From contig CAJXQM010000006.1 in assembly GCA_913058145.1 (NCBI GenBank), positions 54,174 through 118,173 on the forward strand: DNA of 64,000 nt. Reading direction: 5' to 3'. The stretch is from an uncultured Colwellia sp. (GTDB lineage Bacteria; Pseudomonadota; Gammaproteobacteria; Enterobacterales; Alteromonadaceae). Of the stretch, positions 29,583 through 37,900 are shown one piece after another (positions within the stretch are counted from its first letter, which is position 1; each line of letters begins with the position of its first letter). Under the pieces are notes generated by a model. That model saw only the letters and a program-made list of their open reading frames with translations. It was not told where the DNA came from and searched no databases. A program made the translations under genes and the position numbers.

Positions 29583-29880
29583 ATACCTGCCAACATACAT
29601 TACAACATTGGTGTGATTAACAAAATACCGGTTTTATTTTGCGCATCAAAAACCAGGATTCAAAAGTAAAGTGAGAGAAAAAAAGTTCAAGTACACATGA
29701 ATCAGTTCTTTTTGAATTGGCGGCATAATTCATTCGTTCTATATAATCCAATACTATAGCGCCTGTGCCTTCAAGGTAGGTTTTATCATACTCTATTCCT
29801 GAGTAATCAAAAGCAAGTTGCACACGATATTGTTTTTAAATAGTTCAATGATATCTATAAATTTGATTTTCTGTCGCTTA
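29583..29880 (-). pseudogene. Decayed CtlX-like (amidinotransferase-superfamily) hydrolase
   Basis: The 68-residue ORF in the track is not an intact gene. Read across frames, the minus strand gives RQKIKFIDIIELFKNN, then YLEGTGAIVLDYIERMNYA with SKRTD, then in a second frame VFDAQNKTG, then in a third FVNHTNVVMYVG. These pieces occur in the order and spacing of the guanidino-group hydrolases of the CtlX type (xLEGTGS-VLDR...SxRTD...FDAxDxxG...YHTNVMM). At least two or three frameshifts and stops interrupt it, and the N-terminus and the catalytic cysteine region are missing. The remainder of the 582-base gap shows no gene. Confidence 0.72.
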
Positions 29881-30046
29881 CCCCATTATTGATTGTGCTC
29901 ACATACGTTCGGTTTAGTCTGAATGTCAATTTGGTTACCAATATACAAGTTTAATAAACGCTAATTTATACTTTAAACAAAATTTACTTTGCGCTAAATC
30001 AAAGTGATTTTTTTAATTCCTTCTATAATGTTAAATATTATTCATT

Positions 30047-30796
30047 ATGTTATTTTCTATGCCTCATCAACTTATTGTTTTTCTAAAAGCATTATTAGGT
30101 AGTTGCAAAGATTTACTACCTATTATTCTCGTTATTGCATTTTTCCAATTTGCCGTTTTGCAACAACCCATGCCTAATGTTGGGGATATTTTAGTCGGTT
30201 TATCACTAGTTGTTCTTGGCTTAACTTTCTTTATTTACGGTTTAGAAATGGGATTATTTCCTATTGGTGAATCGATGGCGCAAGCCTTCGCTAAAAAAGG
30301 CAGCATTAGTTGGTTACTTACTTTTGCCTTCTGTTTAGGCTTTGGTACTACCGTGGCTGAGCCTTCGTTAATTGCCGTAGCGAAAGAAGCGGCAATTGTT
30401 GCCGCATCAGGTGGTATTATTACTGATACCCTAGAATCTCAACTTTCATATGCCAACGGTTTACGTTTTACCGTTGCATTTGCTGTTGGCTTTGCAATTG
30501 TTATGGGTGTTCTACGTATACTTCGTGGCTGGCCAATACAGTATTTGATTTTAGGCGGTTATGTTGTTGTTGTGCTGATGACGATGCTTGCCCCTAGCTG
30601 GATTATTGGTATTGCATACGACTCAGGTGGCGTTACAACATCAACGATTACCGTCCCCTTAGTGACAGCATTAGGTGTTGGTTTAGCCTCAGCAATAAAA
30701 GGTAGAAATCCGATGATTGACGGTTTTGGTTTGATCGCTTTCGCCTCATTAACACCCATGATTTTTGTGATGATTTACGGTATGGTGATCAGTTAA
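30047..30796 (+). CDS. DUF1538 membrane protein, first copy
   Basis: This hydrophobic protein of 249 residues has about six or seven membrane segments and resembles DUF1538: [63 protein letters not shown]. The conserved TTVAEPSL and DSGGVTTST motifs look like transporter re-entrant elements. The function is unknown. It overlaps the second DUF1538 gene by one base, and that gene is its paralogue. PII and CBS genes follow. A second ATG lies 12 bases inside. Confidence 0.88.
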   Translation: MLFSMPHQLIVFLKALLGSCKDLLPIILVIAFFQFAVLQQPMPNVGDILVGLSLVVLGLTFFIYGLEMGLFPIGESMAQAFAKKGSISWLLTFAFCLGFGTTVAEPSLIAVAKEAAIVAASGGIITDTLESQLSYANGLRFTVAFAVGFAIVMGVLRILRGWPIQYLILGGYVVVVLMTMLAPSWIIGIAYDSGGVTTSTITVPLVTALGVGLASAIKGRNPMIDGFGLIAFASLTPMIFVMIYGMVIS

Positions 30797-31590
30797 TGGA
30801 TTTATTCTTTGAATTTTTAACCACCTTAAAAAATACGGTTGTTGATGTATTACCTATTTTGTCAATAATATTGGGTTTTCAGCTACTTGTTATTCGAAAA
30901 CCTATCCCTCATCTCAAGCAAGTAGGTTTTGGGTTTATTTATGTCCTTATTGGTTTAGCCTTGTTTTTACTTGGTTTGGAGAAAGCCTTATTTCCGTTAG
31001 GAAAAATGATGGCAGAACAATTAACCGCACCAGAATTCATTCATGCTGGCGAACAAGTATTAACAAGCATCCATTGGTTAGATTATAAGTGGGTTTATGT
31101 TTTTGCCGCCGCCATTGGTTTTAGCACTACCATTGCAGAGCCTTCACTTATTGCCGTCGCTATTAAAGCCGAAGAAGTTTCCGGTGGGGCTATTAATGCA
31201 AATAGCTTGCGTATTGCAGTTGCCATTGGTGTTGCTGTTGGTATTGCCTTAGGAAGTTACCGCATCGTTGTTGGTCACCCTATGCATTACTATATTATTG
31301 GTGGTTACGTTATTGTGGTCATCCAAACTTTTTATTGTCCTAAGTTAATTGTGCCATTGGCATATGATTCTGGCGGTGTAACAACGTCAACTGTAACGGT
31401 ACCTTTAGTTGCTGCTTTAGGTTTAGGTTTAGCCAGTACCATTCCAGGACGTAGCCCGCTAATAGATGGGTTTGGCCTAATTGCTTTCGCTAGCTTATTT
31501 CCTATAATTGCCGTAATGGCTTATGCGCAAATAACTAAAGCCAAAGCACGAAAAGTAGAAGAAAAAGCAAAAGAAAAAGTAGAAAAATAA
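30796..31590 (+). CDS. DUF1538 membrane protein, second copy
   Basis: This paralogue of the preceding gene has 264 residues and the same landmarks in the same order ([54 protein letters not shown]). The two proteins would naturally form a heteromeric membrane complex of two homologous halves. The C-terminus is a lysine-rich cytoplasmic tail (KAKARKVEEKAKEKVEK) absent from the first copy, which could contact the PII-like protein encoded next. The stop-start overlap TAATG couples it to the first copy. Confidence 0.88.
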   Translation: MDLFFEFLTTLKNTVVDVLPILSIILGFQLLVIRKPIPHLKQVGFGFIYVLIGLALFLLGLEKALFPLGKMMAEQLTAPEFIHAGEQVLTSIHWLDYKWVYVFAAAIGFSTTIAEPSLIAVAIKAEEVSGGAINANSLRIAVAIGVAVGIALGSYRIVVGHPMHYYIIGGYVIVVIQTFYCPKLIVPLAYDSGGVTTSTVTVPLVAALGLGLASTIPGRSPLIDGFGLIAFASLFPIIAVMAYAQITKAKARKVEEKAKEKVEK

Positions 31591-31664
31591 TAAATGTACT
31601 TTAAAACTGAACCAACAAGACTCTTTAAAAGAGTTTAAAGAAGACAAATAAAACAGGTGATCAC

Positions 31665-32015
31665 ATGCAATTTAAATTAATTGTTGCCTTTGTTGACGAC
31701 GCTGTCACAGACGACGTTATGAAAGGCGCCAGAATGGCAGGCGCAACAGGCGCAACCATAATAAATAATGCCAGAGGCGAAGGTGTCAAACGCCAGCGCA
31801 CTTTTTTTGGTATGCAACTTGAGACACAAAGAGATGTATTACTTTTTGTTGTTGAAGAACATCTATCAAGGAAAATACTTGAGCGAATTAGCAATATTGC
31901 TGGTTTTGATGAAGACCCAGGTAAAGGTATCGCTATTCAATTAAATGTTGAAGATGCAGTAGGCGTAGCTCATCAGGTAGAGCGCTTAAAAGGTAAGGTT
32001 GAGGAAGAACTATGA
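31665..32015 (+). CDS. PII-like signalling protein (P-II family)
   Basis: The 116-residue product has the PII ferredoxin-like fold pattern: KLIVAFVDDAVTDDVMKGARMAGATGATII, a loop RGEGVKRQRTFFGM, then RDVLLFVVEE and a C-terminal beta strand and helix. The loop lacks the uridylylated tyrosine context of GlnB/GlnK, so it is probably not controlled by GlnD. It follows two DUF1538 genes and overlaps a CBS-domain gene (ATGA). The obvious inference is a nucleotide-sensing regulator of the DUF1538 membrane complex, like GlnK with AmtB. Confidence 0.88.
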   Translation: MQFKLIVAFVDDAVTDDVMKGARMAGATGATIINNARGEGVKRQRTFFGMQLETQRDVLLFVVEEHLSRKILERISNIAGFDEDPGKGIAIQLNVEDAVGVAHQVERLKGKVEEEL

Positions 32016-32407
32016 ACCATAAATTAGTACAAGTTAAAGATGTTATGACCACTAATAACTATCAATTTGCTGATGGTATGATGACTGTTGCTGAGGGTAT
32101 TAAAGTAGCCAAAGAGCATAACGCTAGCGTGTTAATTATTAATAAACGTAATGCGCAAGATGAGTATGGATTAGTGATGCTTGCCGATATTGCCAAAGAA
32201 GTACTCGCAAAAGATCGTTCCCCCGATCGCGTGAACCTATATGAAATAATGGCAAAACCCTTGATGAGCGTATTACCTGAAATGGATGTAAGGTATTGCG
32301 CACGATTATTTGAGCGCTTTAGTATTCACCTTGCACCTGTTATTGAAAATAAGGAAGTTATTGGCATGGTTGACTACACTAATATGGTTTTTAGCCAAGT
32401 TGACTAG
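32012..32407 (+). CDS. CBS-domain pair protein
   Basis: This 131-residue protein consists of two CBS domains (residues ~8-65 and ~75-131), with VKDVMTTNNYQFADGMMTV and IMAKPLMSVLPEMDVRYCARLFERF. CBS pairs bind adenosine nucleotides. The start overlaps the PII-like gene (ATGA), so the two proteins are made together. They may act jointly as energy-status sensors for the DUF1538 proteins. Confidence 0.9.
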   Translation: MNHKLVQVKDVMTTNNYQFADGMMTVAEGIKVAKEHNASVLIINKRNAQDEYGLVMLADIAKEVLAKDRSPDRVNLYEIMAKPLMSVLPEMDVRYCARLFERFSIHLAPVIENKEVIGMVDYTNMVFSQVD

Positions 32408-32460
32408 TGATTCCTTATTAGCTAAGTGATTGAATATACGTTAATAGGTGTTGTAGTAAT

Positions 32461-32481
32461 ACTCGCTATGTTTTAGCGGGT
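32461..32481 (+). terminator. Hairpin after the CBS gene
   Basis: ACTCGCTA and TAGCGGGT pair over eight positions with one G-T wobble and a five-base loop, 54 bases after the CBS gene stop. It is followed by an AT-rich stretch without a clean T-run. Confidence 0.45.
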
Positions 32482-32640
32482 ATATTAACCTAGCACGATC
32501 ACTTGCTCGATTGAAAACCTTAAACGCTATACCCAAACCAACGGGATCCCCTTACTATTTATTCAGGTAACATCTCAAAGTTAACGGTTAAGTTTGATAG
32601 TTAAGATCATAAATACAGGTATTCTTCTAGTGGTATAAAA

Positions 32641-32718
32641 TACCCCCACATTGTTAACTTTCAACCCTTTCACTTATAAATCGTTGTATTAGGTGGCGAT
32701 TCGTCAGGCTTGGGGGTA
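32641..32718. repeat. Inverted repeat bounding a 78-base element next to pfaE
   Basis: TACCCCCA (32641) and TGGGGGTA (32711) are perfect 8-base inverted ends around ~62 bases. The right end is three bases from the pfaE stop. It could be a small mobile-element-like unit or a long-looped terminator between the convergent CBS and pfaE genes. No target duplication is clear. The rest of this 314-base gap holds only the hairpin above. Confidence 0.4.
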
Positions 32719-32721
32719 ATA

Positions 32722-33549
32722 CTAATCTAACGCTTGGTAACCTAGTAAAGGCGTGCTGCTAAAGCAGCGTAATTGATAAGCAATATTTTGATTATTCTCT
32801 TTTGCTCTTAATGCTATCGCAATACGGTGTTGCCCATTGCCGTTTGGATAAAAAAGCCAGTTGCGCCATCTATCAGCGTTATCTACTCTGTGTGGTTCAA
32901 AGCTCAACCTAATGGCATTTTTAATGATAAAAGGTGTGTTTTTTTCAACTAGTGTGTCAGTAATGTTAAAACTAAAATCTTTTAAGGGAATGGCTAACCC
33001 TAACCCCCATGCTTTAATATATGACTCTTTTAATGTCCAATAATCAAAGAACCGATGGCGTTGTTCTTCTTTGGGTAAAGAAAATAATTCTTTAGTCTCG
33101 ATGGACGAGAAATAACGATTCGCGATGGCTAACACATCATTACTGCGCGTTGTATTTTCAACATCGCAGCCAATATCATTTTCTAAGGTAATTGCACAAA
33201 TAATCAGGCCTTTTGTATGACTTATATTAAATCGTAATGGCAGTGGTGGATTAACAATTTCAGGTTTATCCTTTTCACCTTTATCAAAACGCCAATCACT
33301 CGGGGCAATATCCGCATAATAAGAGAGCAGGTCCCGTACAAAAGCACGGGTGATTAAAGCATCATGTCTATCGTGTGAAAATTTGTATCTTTGCTGTTTT
33401 ATTGTTTCATCATCACTTATTAACTCTTTATATTTATTGAGCAATTCAGGCTGTGTGATGTTGTCAGGATTTACTTGCCATAGATGAATTTCATTTTGCT
33501 TAATGCTGAGTGGAATTTTGGAATTTTTAGCACAAGAAAAAAGGGTCAT
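32722..33549 (-). CDS. pfaE: PfaE, 4'-phosphopantetheinyl transferase of the PUFA synthase
   Basis: PfaE attaches the phosphopantetheine arm from coenzyme A to the ACP domains of PfaA, which is essential for PUFA synthesis. The Sfp-type motifs are present: FNISHTKG, DIGCDVENT with the Mg2+-binding acid, and FDYWTLKESYIKAWGLGL. The length of 275 residues fits PfaE. It is divergent from pfaR-pfaABCD across 465 bases, the arrangement seen in other marine producers. Position next to pfa makes the partner assignment firm. Confidence 0.93.
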   Translation of the reverse strand: MTLFSCAKNSKIPLSIKQNEIHLWQVNPDNITQPELLNKYKELISDDETIKQQRYKFSHDRHDALITRAFVRDLLSYYADIAPSDWRFDKGEKDKPEIVNPPLPLRFNISHTKGLIICAITLENDIGCDVENTTRSNDVLAIANRYFSSIETKELFSLPKEEQRHRFFDYWTLKESYIKAWGLGLAIPLKDFSFNITDTLVEKNTPFIIKNAIRLSFEPHRVDNADRWRNWLFYPNGNGQHRIAIALRAKENNQNIAYQLRCFSSTPLLGYQALD

Positions 33550-34014
33550 GAAAAAGTATCACTAGGTTGTGTTGAATAATTGGATAAAGTCTTTATAAAA
33601 AAAACTCTCTTGAATAAGTATGACTTTATCATAAAACCTATCGTTAATTTGTTTTTTTAAGCTATTTTTATTAAACGACATTGAGGAATACCAACGGTTT
33701 TAGATGGCTATCGGTTCATTTTTGGATAAAAATTTTTTTTAACGCAACTGGTTGTCCATTTACACTTATTGCATGCTAATACTTTGGTCTATTTTTGTGT
33801 TGAACCTTGTATCGGGTGATTGTGTTGGGTATAAATCCTGTGTATATTAGCCCACCTTGTAAGCATGTAATTCGTATTTTTTGTGCTGATTACACGATGT
33901 CGACGGTTTATCAATGATCAAAAAACAGGAAAATAAGACCACTAAATCCGTTGGATATAAGCGGTGGGCGTTTCATTTTAAATCTGTATTTATTAATTCT
34001 TGTAAGGATGATTA
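33550..34014. other. pfaE-pfaR divergent promoter region
   Basis: These 465 bases hold no gene. They contain poly-A/T tracts (ATAAAAATTTTTTTT near 33.73 kb), the promoter candidate listed separately, an inverted TGTAAT/ATTACA pair near 33.87 kb, and a good ribosome binding site (AAGGA) before pfaR. This is the likely site where PfaR or other factors control PUFA synthesis. Confidence 0.5.
33820..33848 (+). promoter_or_regulatory. Probable promoter of pfaR(-ABCD)
   Basis: TTGTGT and TATATT are separated by exactly 17 bases, 167 bases upstream of the pfaR ATG, leaving a long leader. Read by eye. Confidence 0.45.
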
Positions 34015-34914
34015 ATGCCTAAGCAACATGCAAACGCCACCACGACACCAGAAATGCGTGCATTTATTCATGAGTCAGATCTACCGACCGCCGTACTTGC
34101 ACGTTTACTCAAAATATCTGAGTCGACCGTACGTAAGTGGCGTAAACGAGAATCGATGTCTGACGCTTCTCATGTGCCCAAGCAATTAAACACGACGTTA
34201 AGTGAGGCGCAAGAATATGTTGTGGTTGAACTGCGAACTCGGCTTTTACTCTCACTTGATGAGTTACTGGTTGTTTGTAAACAGTTCATTAATCCACATG
34301 TATCCCGTGCAGGTTTACAACGCTGCTTAAAACGTCATGGTGTTTCTCGATTAGCTGATATGGAAGATAGTGGCGAATTTATGGACGCTGACAGTCCGTT
34401 GTCATCTCCTGTACAAGTCACGTTGGAAGATACCCTTGATCACCAAGTATTACTCTCTGATATTTCGCCAAAAGCGATGCGTGAAGTATTAAATCGCACT
34501 AATAATTTATCAGAAGAGGAAGTAGTGCAAGTGAAAGTCACGCAGTTACCTGACTTCTCTAATAAAGAATCAAATCAAGATAGTGAACAAGGGACAGAAA
34601 AAGGTTCTGAAAAAGAGACTAAACAACAAAATAAACGACGATTACTCGTCGCCAACGACCCTACCTCTGGTTGGGTATATGTTGATATTTATGATGGTAA
34701 CGAAGCTGATGCAGCAAGTCGTTACATGAGCTACGTGCTCACTAAAGCCCCATTCCATATCCGCCGAATTTTGGCGGGTAATTATACTGAATTTCTAAGT
34801 CGTTTTCGTTTACTTAACAATGTAGCGAACAATGCTACTAATACCACTGGTGATGAAAATAAACATCAAGGTGATATTGACAATTGTGAGCGCGAAAATG
34901 CAACAAAATCCTAA
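34015..34914 (+). CDS. pfaR: PfaR, regulator of the pfa genes
   Basis: This 299-residue protein sits directly upstream of pfaA, where PfaR, a positive regulator of PUFA genes, is found in Shewanella and relatives. Residues ~20-50 form a helix-turn-helix (LARLLKISESTVRKWRKRE), and ~70-115 resemble the second DNA-binding part of transposase-type regulators (SLDELLVVCKQF ... HVSRAGLQRCLKRHG). The middle is acidic and low in complexity (~185-205). The C-terminal part is unclassified. The resemblance to IS481-type transposase N-termini suggests a domesticated transposase origin. It ends 15 bases before pfaA. Confidence 0.87.
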   Translation: MPKQHANATTTPEMRAFIHESDLPTAVLARLLKISESTVRKWRKRESMSDASHVPKQLNTTLSEAQEYVVVELRTRLLLSLDELLVVCKQFINPHVSRAGLQRCLKRHGVSRLADMEDSGEFMDADSPLSSPVQVTLEDTLDHQVLLSDISPKAMREVLNRTNNLSEEEVVQVKVTQLPDFSNKESNQDSEQGTEKGSEKETKQQNKRRLLVANDPTSGWVYVDIYDGNEADAASRYMSYVLTKAPFHIRRILAGNYTEFLSRFRLLNNVANNATNTTGDENKHQGDIDNCERENATKS

Positions 34915-34929
34915 ACTGGAGATACTTTA

Positions 34930-37900
34930 ATGGTTAAGAAATCTATGGCTAATAAGCAAAATACAGCAAGCGTACAAAACGTCAAAGCTGAAGAAATGCT
35001 CACTGACGAACAGCAATTTAATTCGCGCTTACAAGAGTGCCCTATTGCGGTTATTGGTATGGCCTCAATTTTTGCAGATGCTAAAAACTTAGAAGATTAC
35101 TGGGACAATATTTTTGAATCAGTAGATACCATTAGAGACGTTCCTAGTGATCGTTGGGCGGTTGATGACTATTACGATAGTGATCCGCGTGCAGCAGACA
35201 AAACGTATTGTAAACGGGGTGCTTTTTTACCTGAAATTGATTTTGATCCAATGGAATTTGGTTTACCGCCAAATATTTTAGAACTAACAGATATCGCACA
35301 ATTATTATCATTAGTGGTTGCACGTGACGTATTAAATGATGCTGGTATTGGTGATGGCTCAGGTTATGACCGTGATAAAGTCGGTATTACGCTAGGTGTA
35401 GGCGGTGGTCAAAAACAAATTTCACCGTTAACCTCTCGTTTGCAGGGCCCGGTATTAGAAAAAGTATTAAAAGCGTCAGGTGTCGATGCTGAAGATCGTG
35501 CCATGATCATCGAAAAGTTCAAGAAAGCGTATATCGGCTGGGAAGAAAATTCATTTCCAGGCATGTTAGGCAACGTTATTTCAGGTCGTATTGCTAACCG
35601 TTTCGATTTTGGTGGTACTAACTGTGTGGTTGATGCGGCTTGTGCGGGTTCTTTAGCGGCAATTAAGTTAGCGATTTCAGACTTGTTAGAGCATCGCTCA
35701 GAAGTCATGATCTCCGGTGGTGTTTGTTGTGATAACTCACCCTTTATGTATATGTCTTTCTCAAAAACGCCTGCCTTTACTACCGGCGAAGATATTCGTC
35801 CGTTTGATAACGATTCAAAAGGCATGATGATCGGTGAAGGTATCGGCATGATGGCCTTTAAGCGTCTTGAAGATGCTGAACGCGATGGTGATAAAATTTA
35901 TGCGGTACTTAAAGGTATTGGTACCTCGTCAGATGGTCGTTTTAAATCTATATACGCACCACGTCCAGACGGACAAGCAAAAGCATTGAAACGTGCTTAT
36001 GCTGATGCAGGTTTTGATCCCCGTACTTGTGGTTTAATTGAAGCGCACGGTACAGGCACTAAAGCCGGTGATGCTGCTGAGTTTGGTGGTTTAGTTAAAC
36101 ATTTTAGTGAAGATAACGAACAGAAACAGCATATAGCCTTAGGCTCGGTGAAATCACAAATTGGCCATACCAAAGCAGCCGCTGGCTCAGCAGGTATGAT
36201 CAAAGCGGTATTAGCACTACATCATAAAGTTTTACCGGCGACTATTCATATCGATCAACCTAATACTGCGCTAGACATTGAAAATAGCCCAATGTATTTG
36301 AACAATGAAACACGCCCTTGGATGGCAAGAGAAGATGGTGTGCCTCGTCGTGCCGGTATTAGCTCCTTTGGTTTTGGTGGTACAAACTACCATATGGTAT
36401 TAGAAGAATACCGCCCAACGGCTAATGGTCAGTATCGTTTAAATGCAGTGCCACAAACTATTTTAGTAACCGCGGCTAATGAAAGTGCTTTGGTTGCCAG
36501 CTTAACTGACTGGAAAGCTAAGTTAAGTGTTGACAGTGAAGCACAAGCCTACGTGTTTAACGCTTTAGTGACTAAAAACACCTTACAAACCCCAGCGCCT
36601 GAATTAGCTCGTTGTGGTTTTGTTGCCAAAAATGCAGAACAAGCGATCAACATGATTGAGTCAGCACTTAAGCAATTTGCGGCTAAAGCAGGCAGTGAGG
36701 AATGGTCTGTTCCAACGGGAATTTATTTCCGACAATCTGGTTTAACCGTTGAAGGCAAAGTTGTTGCATTGTTTTCGGGTCAGGGTTCACAGTACGTCAA
36801 TATGGGCCGAGAGCTAGCCTGTAACTTCCCAAGTGTTATGCAAGTTGCGCAAGACATGGACAGTGAATTTTCCAATGCTGGTTTAGGACAGTTAACGCCT
36901 ACGACTTACCCAATTCCTGTTTTTAGTGATGATGCGCGCAAAGCACAAGAAGAAGCATTGCGATTAACGCAACATGCGCAACCTGCTATTGGTACGTTAA
37001 GTGTTGGCCTTTATAAAACCTTTACCAATGCAGGATTTAAAGCTGACTTTACTGCTGGACACAGCTTTGGTGAACTAACTGCGCTTTGGGCAGCGGGCGT
37101 AATCAATGATAGTGATTACCTTATGTTAGCACGTAGTCGTGGTCAAGCGATGGCGGCACCGAAAGACACTAGTGTCGATACAGGAACCATGATTGCGGTT
37201 GTTGGCTCGCCGGCAAAGGTAGCGATGGATATCAAAGACATTAACGATATATCCATTGCTAATTACAACTCAAACAATCAAGTGGTTGTTGCGGGTGTGA
37301 CTAGTCAAATTGCTAGTGCTATTGATGAGTTAAAGGCGAAAGGTTACAAAGTTGTCCCATTACCAGTATCGGCTGCATTTCATACGCCATTGGTGGGTCA
37401 TGCACAAAAACCTTTTGCAGCTGCAATTGATAACGCTAAATTTAATAAACCAAATGTACCTGTCTATTCCAATGGCACAGCAAAAGCACATCCAAATAAC
37501 GCCAATGAAATCAAAAAGAGTTTAAAAAATCATATTTTAGAATCAGTTCACTTCAATGAAGAAATTGATAATATCTATGCTGATGGTGGCCGTGTATTTG
37601 TTGAGTTTGGTCCTAAAAATGTATTAACCAAACTGGTTGAGAACATTTTAAAAGAGAAAGACGACGTAGTCGCGATTGCGGTTAATGCGAATCCGAAAAA
37701 GTCTGCTGATATGCAAATGCGTCAAGCAGCGGTTCAAATGGCCGTATTAGGATTACAACTTAACGATGTTGACCCATACTGCGCCGTTAAACGTCCATTA
37801 GTTGCGACTAAAATGTCGCCATTGGCAATGAAATTAACCGGCGCCTCTTATGTTAGTGCTAAAACGTCAAAAGCGTTTGACGATGCATTAAATGATGGCT

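Noticed and set aside
29617-29823. 68-residue ORF on the minus strand
   Set aside because: It is only one surviving frame of the decayed CtlX-like gene. The start is a GTG inside the family motif region and the C-terminus is out of frame.
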